A stretch of 10,353 bases of DNA from contig CAKTKM010000046.1 of NCBI GenBank assembly GCA_934569425.1, forward strand, positions 1 through 10,353, read 5' to 3'. The notes under the pieces are model-generated. The model was not told where the DNA came from. It saw only the letters and a list, made by a program, of their open reading frames with translations, and ran no database searches. Source of the DNA: an uncultured Oscillospiraceae bacterium (GTDB taxonomy: Bacteria; Bacillota; Clostridia; Oscillospirales; Oscillospiraceae). The number at the start of each line of letters is the position of its first letter. Positions within the stretch are counted from its first letter, which is position 1. Positions 1-6,248 of the stretch are shown here, one piece after another. Both the position numbers and the translations under genes were made by a program.

Positions 1-372
1 ATCATGAACCGCAAGGGCTTCGCCGGCCACTACGGTCTGGAGCGCTATGAGATGATCGAGGCCTATAACCTCGGCTCTCAGGTTCCCAACGAGGAGTTCA
101 TCAAGAAGGCACTGGAGCTGAAGGCCGACGTGCTGCTGGTGAGCCAGACCGTCACCCAGAAGGATGTGCATATCCAGAATCTGACCAACCTCATCGAACT
201 GCTGGAGGCCGAGGGTCTGCGCGATAAGTTCGTGGTCTGCTGCGGCGGCCCCCGTATCACGCACGAGCTGGCCAAGGAGCTGGGCTTTGACGCTGGTTTC
301 GGCGCCGGTAAGTATGCCGACGACGTGGCTTCCTTCGCCGTGACCGAAATGGTCAAGCGCGGCATGAAGTAA
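1..372 (+). CDS. kamE: Lysine 5,6-aminomutase, beta (small) subunit, C-terminal part (5' end outside window)
   Basis: This is the C-terminal ~123 residues of the cobalamin-binding subunit of lysine 5,6-aminomutase. That adenosylcobalamin- and PLP-dependent enzyme moves the terminal amino group of beta-lysine (or D-lysine) from carbon 6 to carbon 5 in anaerobic lysine fermentation. Recognition rests on family-typical stretches: GFAGHYGLERYEMIEAYN, LGSQVPNEEFI, VSQTVTQKDVHIQNL, CCGGPRITHELAKELGFDAG and GKYADDVASF, which belong to the Rossmann-like B12-binding domain. The reading frame is open at base 1, and the DxHxxG motif that supplies the cobalt-ligating His should lie just upstream, so the ATG at position 4 is an internal Met and not the start. 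The stop is TAA at 370-372. CoA-transferase genes follow on the same strand, as in known kamDE-kdd-kce-kal clusters. Confidence 0.93.
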   Translation: MMNRKGFAGHYGLERYEMIEAYNLGSQVPNEEFIKKALELKADVLLVSQTVTQKDVHIQNLTNLIELLEAEGLRDKFVVCCGGPRITHELAKELGFDAGFGAGKYADDVASFAVTEMVKRGMK

Positions 373-380
373 AACCTATA

Positions 381-428
381 CAGCGCCACTGAGCTAACTG
401 CATACCGCAGGTGGTTCAGTGGCCGCTG
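381..428 (+). other. Long imperfect hairpin between kamE and ctfA
   Basis: Arm 381-392 pairs with 416-428, giving 12 base pairs with one bulged C at 423. The stem continues through 393-396/412-415 using two G-U pairs and ends in a CTGC/GCAG stem (398-401/407-410) with a 5-base loop. Almost all 48 bases can pair. No T-run follows, and the ctfA Shine-Dalgarno site begins 12 bases downstream. It is therefore more likely an mRNA processing or stability element, or a partial terminator, than a full intrinsic terminator. Confidence 0.6.
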
Positions 429-452
429 TCATAAAATGTAGGAGGAACAGAA

Positions 453-1145
453 ATGGCAAAGAAACCTGTACTGACTGCCGCTGAGGCAGCAAAAATGATC
501 CCTGACGGCGCTACCATTATGTGCGGTGGCTTTCTGGCCTGCGGCCAGGCGCGTGCCATCGTCAAGGAGCTGGTCAAGCTGGGTACCAAGGATCTGACCC
601 TCATCGCCAACGATATGGGCCGTGCCACCGGCCCCATGGGCGAGGAGTTCTTCGGCATTGCCGAGCTGATCCACAACCATCAGGTCAAGCGCGTCATCGC
701 CACCCACGTCGGCATGACCCCCGAGGTCGGTCAGCAGAACACCGAGGGTACGCTGGAGGTCAACCTGCTGCCTCAGGGTACGCTGGCTGAGTGCATCCGT
801 GCCGGCGGCGCCGGCCTCGGCGGTGTCCTGACCCCTGTGGGCATCGACACGCTGGTGGAGGAATCCCCCCTGTGCATGGGTCGTCAGACCGTTGACGGCA
901 AGGACTACCTGCTGATGAAGCCCGTCCACGCCGACTTCGCCCTGCTGGGCGCCTACAAGTGCGATGAGTACGGCAACTGCTGGTATAAGGGAACCATGCG
1001 CAACTTCAACGTTGTGATGGCCACCGCCGCCGACACCGTCATCGCCGAGTGCGAGTACATCGTCCCCGTGGGCGACATCGAGCCTGAGAACGTTCATACC
1101 TATGGCATGTGCGTGGATTACATCGTGGAAGGAGACAGAAAGTAA
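453..1145 (+). CDS. ctfA: Acetoacetate-type CoA-transferase, alpha subunit (CtfA/AtoD-like)
   Basis: This is the alpha subunit (230 aa) of a family I 3-oxoacid CoA-transferase. In lysine fermenters the adjacent enzyme moves CoA from butyryl-CoA to acetoacetate, releasing butyrate and regenerating acetoacetyl-CoA; that substrate pair is inferred from the kamE neighbour. The N-terminal signature region DGATIMCGGF with a following G31 (about residues 18-33) is clear. The position that is usually Pro two residues after this Gly is Ala. Later family-typical stretches include NDMG (53-56), HVGMTPE (85-91), LLPQGTLAECIRAGGAGLGG (about 105-124), GVDT-like GIDT (130-133) and AYKCDEYGN (167-175). Length is normal for AtoD/CtfA (about 215-230 aa). 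GGAGGA at 441-446 lies 6 bases before the ATG. The stop codon overlaps the ctfB start by one base (TAATG), indicating translational coupling. Confidence 0.93.
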   Translation: MAKKPVLTAAEAAKMIPDGATIMCGGFLACGQARAIVKELVKLGTKDLTLIANDMGRATGPMGEEFFGIAELIHNHQVKRVIATHVGMTPEVGQQNTEGTLEVNLLPQGTLAECIRAGGAGLGGVLTPVGIDTLVEESPLCMGRQTVDGKDYLLMKPVHADFALLGAYKCDEYGNCWYKGTMRNFNVVMATAADTVIAECEYIVPVGDIEPENVHTYGMCVDYIVEGDRK

Positions 1146-1813
1146 TGGAAAAGTCCGAAATCAAAGGCTTTATCGCCAAGCGCTGCGCGAAAGAACTGAA
1201 GGACGGCGATGTCGTCAATCTGGGTATCGGCCTGCCCACCATGATCCCCAACTACCTGCCCGAGGGCGTTGAGCTGATCATCCACGCCGAGCTGGGTATC
1301 GTCTCCGCCGGCAAGTCCCCCAAAGAGGGCGACGCCAATTACGATCCCTACCACGTTGTTGACGCGGGTGGTTCTCCCTCCTCCGTGGCCTTCGGCGGCG
1401 GCTTCATCGATTCCGCCTCCAACTTCGGCCTGATCCGCGGCGGCCATGTGGACGCCTGCTTCCTTGGCGCGCTGGAAGTGGACGCCGAGGGCAATCTGGC
1501 CAACTGGATCATCCCCGGCAAGAAGATGCCCGGCATGGGCGGTGCCATGGATCTGTGCGTGGGTGCCAAGAAGTGCATCGTCTGCATGGAGCACACCGCC
1601 AAGGGCAACCCCAAGATCTTCGAGAAGTGCCGCCTGCCCCTGACCGCCTCTCACTGTGTCAACAAGATCATCACGGAGATGTGCGTGTTCGAGGTCACCG
1701 ATAAGGGTCTGCTGATGACCGAGATCAATCCCGAGTTCACCGTGGATCAGGTCAAGGAAGCCACTGCTGCTCCCTTCGAGGTCGCCACTGATCTGAAGAG
1801 CATGATCGACTAA
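1145..1813 (+). CDS. ctfB: Acetoacetate-type CoA-transferase, beta subunit (CtfB/AtoA-like)
   Basis: This is the catalytic beta subunit (222 aa) pairing with the preceding alpha subunit. The family forms a covalent glutamyl-CoA thioester. The expected motif order is present: VNLGIGLPTMIPNYLPEG (about 24-41), the catalytic-Glu region IIHAELG with E49, AGG, FGLIRGGHVDACFLGALEVD, GNLANWIIPGK, GMGGAMDL and CRLPLTA. The usual S-E-N-G around the catalytic Glu reads A-E-L-G here, an unusual variant that keeps the Glu. The start was placed at ATG 1145 rather than the in-frame ATG at 1109. The 1145 start is preceded by GGAGA (1131-1135), gives the TAATG overlap with ctfA, and yields the family-normal N-terminus MEKSEIKGFIAKR. 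The upstream choice would add 12 untypical residues inside ctfA. A terminator follows 9 bases after the stop. Confidence 0.93.
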   Translation: MEKSEIKGFIAKRCAKELKDGDVVNLGIGLPTMIPNYLPEGVELIIHAELGIVSAGKSPKEGDANYDPYHVVDAGGSPSSVAFGGGFIDSASNFGLIRGGHVDACFLGALEVDAEGNLANWIIPGKKMPGMGGAMDLCVGAKKCIVCMEHTAKGNPKIFEKCRLPLTASHCVNKIITEMCVFEVTDKGLLMTEINPEFTVDQVKEATAAPFEVATDLKSMID

Positions 1814-1818
1814 AGCAA

Positions 1819-1857
1819 CGCAAAAAAGAAAGCCCGTGCGGGCTTTCTTTTTTTGCG
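1819..1857. terminator. Bidirectional intrinsic terminator between ctfB and citrate synthase
   Basis: Bases 1822-1835 pair perfectly with 1840-1853 (14 bp; core AAAGCCC/GGGCTTT, loop GTGC). After a one-base bulge the stem extends through CGC 1819-1821 with GCG 1855-1857. A-run on the left and T-run on the right provide a U-tract in both transcripts. It sits 6 bases past the ctfB stop on one side and 6 bases past the citrate synthase stop on the other, so it can end both convergent units. Confidence 0.93.
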
Positions 1858-1862
1858 TTTTC

Positions 1863-3248
1863 TCATACCTCCGGCGTGGTCAGCTTGCCTGTCCGCGCCT
1901 CAATGGGAACATAGTGATCCTTGATGGTCACTGCGCGATAGGCCGGCCGCATGATCCGGTGGCAGGTGATGACCTCCTCCATCCGGTTGGCGCACCAGCC
2001 GGCAATACGGGCGGAGGCGAACAGAGGCGTGAACACATCCTCCGGGATCCCCAGCATGGTGTAGACAAGGCCGGAATACATGTCCACGTTGGCGCACATG
2101 GGCGCATCGCTGCGCCGCCGCTCCTGCACCAGCGGGATCCCCAGCTCCTCCACCTTCTGCAGCAGGGCGAAGTCGTCGGCATAGCCCTTGATCTCCGCCA
2201 GATGCCGGGCGTACTTCTTCAGCAGCACCGCTCTGGGATCGGAAATGGTATACACCGCGTGGCCAAGACCATAGATCTTTCCGGATCCGTCGCCGGCGGT
2301 GCCGTCGAGGATCTTGTTCAGATAATCCCGGATGGAGCCATCGTCCCGGGGATTTACGTTTTCCTTGATGTACTGGAACATCTCCATCACCTTGGCGTTG
2401 GCGCCGCCGTGGAGAGGACCCTTCAGCGATCCCACGGCGCCGGCAATGGCGCTGTAGGTATCCGTTCCGCTGGAGGACATGGCGCGGCATACGAAGGTGG
2501 AGTTGTTGCCGCCGCCGTGCTCTGCGTGGACCATCAGCATCATGTCCAGCAGATGCGCCTCTTCCTCTGTGTACTGCTTGTTGGGGCGGATCATCCGCAG
2601 GAAGTTCTCCGCCGTGGACAGATCGTCCTCGGGGAAGTGGATGTGGAGAGAATCCCCCTGAAAATAATGCCGCTTCACCGCATAGGCGTTGGCCACGATA
2701 GAGGGGAAACACCCCACCAGCTTGATGGACTGCAGCAGCATGTTCTCGATGGAGGTGTCGTCGGGATTCTCGTCGTAGGAGTACAGCGCCAGCACGCTGC
2801 GCGCCAGCTTATTCATGATGTTCCGGCTGGGATGCCGCATGATCATGTCCTCGGTAAAGCCGTCCGGCAGCTTTCGGGCGCGGTTCATGATCTCATTGAA
2901 GTATTGCAGCTCCGTCTTGGAGGGCAGATACCCCAGCAGCAGCAGATAGGCCACCTCCTCAAAGCCGAAGGTTCCCGCCTGCCGGTGCGCCTCTACGATC
3001 TCGTTCAGCTCAATGCCCCGGTAGTACAGCTGGCCGGGCTTGGGGATCCGCTGTCCGTCCTGAATGAAATAGCCCTGCACGCTGCCCACCTTGGACACGC
3101 CTGCCAGCACACCGGTGCCGTCGTTGTTGCGCAGGCCGCGCTTCACATCGCCCCGGTAATACTCCTCGGCGATGCTGTATTCATTGCGGATCAGCTGACT
3201 CAGTGACCCTGCGAATTTCTCCAAGCTTCCGTTGCTGCCCATAACCAT
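1863..3248 (-). CDS. gltA: Citrate synthase (citrate/2-methylcitrate synthase family)
   Basis: The enzyme condenses oxaloacetate with acetyl-CoA to citrate in the cytoplasm. In a strict anaerobe it most likely feeds the oxidative branch toward 2-oxoglutarate and glutamate. The 461-aa protein has the family motifs in order: YRGIEL (76-81), the MVHAEHGGGNNSTF block (about 239-252; H241 and H244), PLHGGAN with H280 (catalytic His of the mobile loop), GLGHAVYTISDPR with H330, and NVDMYSG with D389 (the catalytic Asp). Size is slightly above the usual 370-440 aa, with about 35 extra N-terminal residues, as in some clostridial forms. The start is ambiguous: AAAGGAG (3253-3259) ends 4 bases before ATG 3248 and 10 bases before the in-frame ATG at 3242. 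A 2-methylcitrate synthase role is possible but no prp genes are visible. It is convergent with ctfB and shares its terminator. Confidence 0.92.
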   Translation of the reverse strand: MVMGSNGSLEKFAGSLSQLIRNEYSIAEEYYRGDVKRGLRNNDGTGVLAGVSKVGSVQGYFIQDGQRIPKPGQLYYRGIELNEIVEAHRQAGTFGFEEVAYLLLLGYLPSKTELQYFNEIMNRARKLPDGFTEDMIMRHPSRNIMNKLARSVLALYSYDENPDDTSIENMLLQSIKLVGCFPSIVANAYAVKRHYFQGDSLHIHFPEDDLSTAENFLRMIRPNKQYTEEEAHLLDMMLMVHAEHGGGNNSTFVCRAMSSSGTDTYSAIAGAVGSLKGPLHGGANAKVMEMFQYIKENVNPRDDGSIRDYLNKILDGTAGDGSGKIYGLGHAVYTISDPRAVLLKKYARHLAEIKGYADDFALLQKVEELGIPLVQERRRSDAPMCANVDMYSGLVYTMLGIPEDVFTPLFASARIAGWCANRMEEVITCHRIMRPAYRAVTIKDHYVPIEARTGKLTTPEV

Positions 3249-3297
3249 GCTGCTCCTTTCTCAAAGCCCCAGTGGGATCATCCTCAAAACTGCTACC

Positions 3298-3326
3298 ATT
3301 ATAACGCCGTAAAAATGATTTTGCAA
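3298..3326 (-). promoter_or_regulatory. Sigma-70/SigA-type promoter of citrate synthase
   Basis: Read on the minus strand: -35 TTGCAA (3321-3326), 17-bp spacer, perfect -10 TATAAT (3298-3303). Transcription would begin near 3291, leaving an untranslated leader of about 43 bases before the citrate synthase ATG. The surrounding AT-rich sequence contrasts with the GC-rich genes. Confidence 0.8.
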
Positions 3327-3342
3327 GTACATATTTCTCGAA

Positions 3343-3429
3343 ATGCATTTTTGGACTGTTAAGCTGCCATAAATATCGTCACACGCAAAAAAATGCATGA
3401 GACGCAATGAAAACTTGCGATGCATGCAT
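3343..3429. promoter_or_regulatory. ATGCAT cluster upstream of the citrate synthase promoter (possible regulator sites)
   Basis: Four copies of the palindrome ATGCAT lie at 3343, 3393, 3420 and 3424 (the last two overlapping). Between the second and third is an inverted repeat CGCAA (3403-3407) / TTGCG (3415-3419). All lie 15-110 bases upstream of the -35 box, where an activator or repressor could bind. The regulator is unknown, and chance occurrence in AT-rich DNA cannot be excluded. Confidence 0.35.
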
Positions 3430-3440
3430 TGCCAGATGAA

Positions 3441-3475
3441 CACAGGGCGGAACGTCTCCGACGTTCCGCCCTGTG
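3441..3475 (-). terminator. Hairpin at the end of the metQNI operon
   Basis: A perfect 16-bp stem (3441-3456 with 3460-3475) with a TCC/GGA three-base loop, 5 bases beyond the metI stop. On the minus strand the sequence after the stem (TTCATCTGG) is not a good U-tract. It may act as a weak terminator or as a 3' end-protecting structure. On the plus strand it is followed by AAAATTTATTT, but no plus-strand gene ends there. Confidence 0.6.
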
Positions 3476-3480
3476 AAAAT

Positions 3481-4179
3481 TTATTTCAGTCTCTTGTCGC
3501 ATTTTTTGCTGAGCCATGTTCCCAGACTCTGAAATACCTGCACCAGCAGGATCAGCAGCACCACCGCCGCCAGCATCACCAGATACTTGTAGCGGTAATA
3601 GCCGTAGTCAATGGCGATCTTGCCCAGTCCGCCGCCGCCGATGATGCCGCTCATGGCGGAGTAGCCCAGAATGGTGGTCAGCGCGATGGTCACATTCTGA
3701 ATGAGAGACGGCACACTTTCGGGGATCATCACCTTGCAGATGATCTGCAGGGGCGTGGCGCCCATGCTCTGTGCGGCCTCAATGATGTTGCCGTCCACCT
3801 CCCGCAGGCTGCTCTCCACCAGCCGCGCCACGAAGGGAAACGCCGCCGCTACCAGCGGTACGATGGTGGCCGTGGTGCCGACCGCCGTACCGATCAGCAG
3901 GCGGGACAGGGGGAACACCATGATCATCAGGATCAGAAACGGCACCGACCGCAGCAGGTTGATGATCACATTCAGCACCTGCATCAGCCAGCGGGGCAGA
4001 GGCAGTATCCCGTCCTTTTCCCCCACGACCAGCAGCACGCCCAGCGGAAGCCCGATCACCAGCGCCAGCGCCGTGCTGAGCACGGTCATGTAAAATGTCT
4101 CCCAGATAGCGTAGGGCAGGGAGGGCAGCACCCCCAGCAGATCCTCCACGGACTGCTGGCTGAACAGATTGTTATACAT
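3481..4179 (-). CDS. metI: D/L-methionine ABC transporter, permease (MetI)
   Basis: Membrane subunit of the MetNIQ methionine importer (232 aa; family usually 215-230 aa). After a short N-terminal segment there are about five hydrophobic spans, near residues 28-52, 68-92, 98-120, 165-185 and 200-220. The coupling-helix EAA loop reads EAAQSMGATPLQIICKVMIP (134-153), typical of MetI and the site that docks on MetN. The family-typical GYSAMSGIIGGGGLGKIAI (172-190) and YGYYRY follow. The start at 4179 overlaps the end of metN by 8 bases and has AGGAGG (4189-4194) 9 bases upstream, so translation is probably coupled. It is the last gene of metQ-metN-metI. Confidence 0.96.
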   Translation of the reverse strand: MYNNLFSQQSVEDLLGVLPSLPYAIWETFYMTVLSTALALVIGLPLGVLLVVGEKDGILPLPRWLMQVLNVIINLLRSVPFLILMIMVFPLSRLLIGTAVGTTATIVPLVAAAFPFVARLVESSLREVDGNIIEAAQSMGATPLQIICKVMIPESVPSLIQNVTIALTTILGYSAMSGIIGGGGLGKIAIDYGYYRYKYLVMLAAVVLLILLVQVFQSLGTWLSKKCDKRLK

Positions 4180-5179
4180 GCTGCGCCACCTCCTCTACCT
4201 GTACGTTGGCAATGGTCCGGATAAAGGCCACCGCCCGGTCAAACTGCCCGCTGGGGATGCCCAGCATCATGCTGCCGTAGACCTCCTCGGAAAGGCTCTG
4301 CGTGCTGGCGGAGATCACGTTGCACAGAATGCCCTCCTCCGCCGCCAGCCGCGCCACCATGGGCGTTCCGGTGGTCTTGCTGTCCTTGAACACCAGCCGC
4401 ACCAGCCGCTCTCCGGCGGGATCGTACACCTGCGCGTCGGCACCGCCGGGAAACACCAGCCGCCGTCCGGCGGCGGACTTGGGCGCGGCGAACACGGTCC
4501 CCACAAGGCCGGATTCCGCCACCACGCCGCCGTCCAGAATGGCCACATGGGTGCAGATCTCCTTCACCACGCTCATCTGGTGGGTGATGATCACCACAGT
4601 GATCCCCAGCTTTTTGTTGATGTCGCGGATCAGCTCCAGGATCTGCCGGGTGGTGTTGGGATCCAGGGCGCTGGTGGCCTCGTCGCACAGCAGCACCTTG
4701 GGATCGGTAGCCAGCGCCCGGGCGATAGCGATACGCTGCTGCTGCCCGCCGGACAGCTGCGCGGGATAGGCCTCCGCCTTATCCGGCAGTCCCACCAGCT
4801 CCAGCAGCTCGCGGGCGCGCTTTTCCGCCTCCGCCCGCTTCATGCCCACCAGTTCCATGGGAAAGCACACGTTTTTCAGACAGGTGCGCTGCATGAGCAG
4901 GTTGAAGTGCTGGAAGATCATGGTAATGCTCCGCCGCGCCTGCCGCAGCTGGGCAGGGGACATGGTGTCCAGCCGCTGCCCGTTCACCACGATCTCGCCG
5001 CTGGTGGGGCGTTCCAGCAGGTTGATGCACCGCACCAGCGTGCTTTTTCCCGCGCCGGACATACCGATGATGCCGTAGATGTCTCCGTCTTCAATGGTGA
5101 GGGAGACGTCCTTCAGTGCGTCTACCCCTCCGGCGCTGCCGGAATCAAACGTCTTGCTGACGTGCTTCAGTTCGATCAT
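4172..5179 (-). CDS. metN: Methionine ABC transporter, ATP-binding protein (MetN) with C-terminal NIL domain
   Basis: ATPase subunit of the methionine importer (335 aa, family-normal). Visible motifs: Walker A GMSGAGKST (39-47), Q-loop Q90, ABC signature LSGGQQQR (142-149), Walker B KVLLCDEATSALD (161-173; catalytic E167) and switch His in ITHQ (H200). Residues from about 258 to 330 form the NIL/ACT-like domain that in MetN binds methionine and causes trans-inhibition of transport; RLVFKD and the NVISAST region fit it. AAGGAGG (5189-5195) lies 9 bases before the ATG. The gap to metQ upstream is 21 bases, and metI overlaps its 3' end. Import may thus be limited twice: by the attenuator at RNA level and by the NIL domain at protein level (the second from family knowledge). 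Confidence 0.97.
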   Translation of the reverse strand: MIELKHVSKTFDSGSAGGVDALKDVSLTIEDGDIYGIIGMSGAGKSTLVRCINLLERPTSGEIVVNGQRLDTMSPAQLRQARRSITMIFQHFNLLMQRTCLKNVCFPMELVGMKRAEAEKRARELLELVGLPDKAEAYPAQLSGGQQQRIAIARALATDPKVLLCDEATSALDPNTTRQILELIRDINKKLGITVVIITHQMSVVKEICTHVAILDGGVVAESGLVGTVFAAPKSAAGRRLVFPGGADAQVYDPAGERLVRLVFKDSKTTGTPMVARLAAEEGILCNVISASTQSLSEEVYGSMMLGIPSGQFDRAVAFIRTIANVQVEEVAQHV

Positions 5180-5200
5180 GGACGTCTCCCTCCTTGGATG

Positions 5201-6088
5201 TTACTGACCGCTCACTGCGTCCAGCGTGGTCTGGCGGCCGCCGTACAGGCCCATCGGCTCCACATGCACGGCGCTGACAGATACGATGTGGGTACCCTGC
5301 TGGGCGTTGAAGTCCTCCAGATAGGGCAGGTGCTGGAAGTAGTTGGCGTCCACGGTGCCGTCGTCCACCACGGTGTTGGGGACAACGTAGTCATTGTAGG
5401 ACTGGATGTCCAGCGTGATCTCCTTGGCGGCCAGAATCTCCTTGGCCACCTCGAGGATCTCGGCGTGGGGCGTGGGGGAGGCGGCCACGGTGATGGTCTC
5501 GCCCTTCAGGGCATCGTAATCCACAGAGGCGTCATACCCGTCGGTGGGATTCTCCACCACGGACACCACGGAGCCGTTGTACTTCTCCGCGATGAAATCG
5601 GCCACCTGCTTGCTCTCCAGCGCCGCCTTCAGCGCCAGCGTCTTGGGAGCGGTCTCGTTGCCCTCCTTCACCGCCAGAATGTTGGCGTAGGCGGAGGCGC
5701 TGCCCTCGATCAGCAGGGAGTCATTCACAGGGTTCAGTCCCGCGTTGATGGCGTAGTTGCTGTTGATGACCGCATAGTCCAGATCCGGCAGCTGGTTGGG
5801 CAGCTGGGCGGCTTCCGCTTCCACGATCTCCACGTTGTAGGGATTCTCCACGATGTCGTTCTTGGTGGCGGTAATGCCCGCGCCGTCCTTCAGCTTGATG
5901 ATGCCGTTTTCCTGCAGCAGCAGCAGGGCGCGGGCCTCGTTGGTGGTGTCGTTGGGTACGCCGATCTTCACGGCGGTCTTTTCGCCGTCACCGGCGGTGC
6001 TTCCGCCGCCGCAGGCGGTCAGGCTCAGTGCCAGTACCAGTGCCAGCACCAGCGCGGCCAGCTTCGTGAAATAGTTGTGCTTTTTCAT
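5201..6088 (-). CDS. metQ: Methionine-binding lipoprotein MetQ/NlpA family, apparently circularly permuted
   Basis: Substrate-binding lipoprotein that delivers methionine to MetNI on the outer face of the membrane (295 aa). Residues 1-25 are a lipoprotein signal peptide: MKKHNYFTKL, a hydrophobic core, then lipobox LTAC with C26. The order of the mature domain is unusual. Residues 38-176 (IGVPNDTTNEARALLLLQ, ENPYNVEIVEAEAAQLP, AVINSNYAINAGL, YANILAVKEGNE, FIAEKYNGSVV) are what normally forms the C-terminal part of MetQ. Residues 197-290 (ITVAASPTPHAEILEVAK, YNDYVVPN, DANYFQHLPYLEDFN, VHVEPMGLYGG, TTLD) normally come directly after the lipobox. A linker of about 20 residues (177-196) joins old C- and N-termini. 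The frame is unbroken and every ligand-region block is present once, so it looks functional. AAAAGGAG (6098-6105) lies 9 bases before the ATG. Confidence 0.93.
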   Translation of the reverse strand: MKKHNYFTKLAALVLALVLALSLTACGGGSTAGDGEKTAVKIGVPNDTTNEARALLLLQENGIIKLKDGAGITATKNDIVENPYNVEIVEAEAAQLPNQLPDLDYAVINSNYAINAGLNPVNDSLLIEGSASAYANILAVKEGNETAPKTLALKAALESKQVADFIAEKYNGSVVSVVENPTDGYDASVDYDALKGETITVAASPTPHAEILEVAKEILAAKEITLDIQSYNDYVVPNTVVDDGTVDANYFQHLPYLEDFNAQQGTHIVSVSAVHVEPMGLYGGRQTTLDAVSGQ

Positions 6089-6142
6089 GATGTTTGTCTC
6101 CTTTTGAAAATTGATGGAATGATTTGCGGTAAGGGGCTATAA

Positions 6143-6185
6143 GCAGCGGTACACAATGGGAGCTTGCCTCGTTGTGCGCCGCTGC
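6143..6185 (-). other. Second hairpin in the metQ leader
   Basis: Minus-strand GCAGCGG (6179-6185) pairs with CCGCTGC (6143-6149). Six more pairs follow after one mismatch (GCACAA with TTGTGT, including one G-U), with a small tip stem. It starts immediately after the U-tract of the attenuator. It repeats the CAGCGG/CCGCTG sequence of the terminator stem, so the two hairpins could exchange strands. It ends about 37 bases before the metQ Shine-Dalgarno site. Confidence 0.5.
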
Positions 6186-6226
6186 AAAATAAAAACAGCG
6201 GCAGGTCAATCGACCTTCCGCTGTTT
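6186..6226 (-). terminator. Attenuator: intrinsic terminator between Met-rich leader ORF and metQ
   Basis: On the minus strand AAACAGCGG (6218-6226) pairs with CCGCTGTTT (6193-6201). After one A/G mismatch, AGGTC (6212-6216) pairs with GACCT (6203-6207) around a GATT loop. The stem runs straight into TTTTTATTTT (6186-6195), a strong U-tract. It lies 23 bases after the leader-peptide stop and about 100 bases before metQ, with no gene end requiring it other than the leader. A terminator in this place would block metQNI transcription unless antiterminated. Confidence 0.85.
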
Positions 6227-6248
6227 GTGACTGTTATGCATCCTGTGC

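Noticed and set aside
1109..1144. Earlier ATG for ctfB at 1109
   Set aside because: Would add 12 basic residues encoded inside ctfA. ATG 1145 has the Shine-Dalgarno site and the TAATG coupling.
1836..3206. 456-codon plus-strand frame opposite citrate synthase
   Set aside because: Starts inside the terminator and has shadow-like composition. Citrate synthase on the minus strand has all catalytic residues.
5201..6088. Frameshift or chimeric assembly as the explanation for the swapped MetQ order
   Set aside because: The frame is unbroken, both junctions lie at sensible domain boundaries with a designed-looking linker, base composition is even, and signal peptide and operon context are normal. 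Read-level confirmation is still desirable.
4169..6142. Long plus-strand open frame (657 codons) opposite metIN and metQ
   Set aside because: Its product is His-, Gly-, Gln- and Val-rich without domain structure, as expected for the complement of GC-rich coding DNA. The minus-strand genes are unequivocal.
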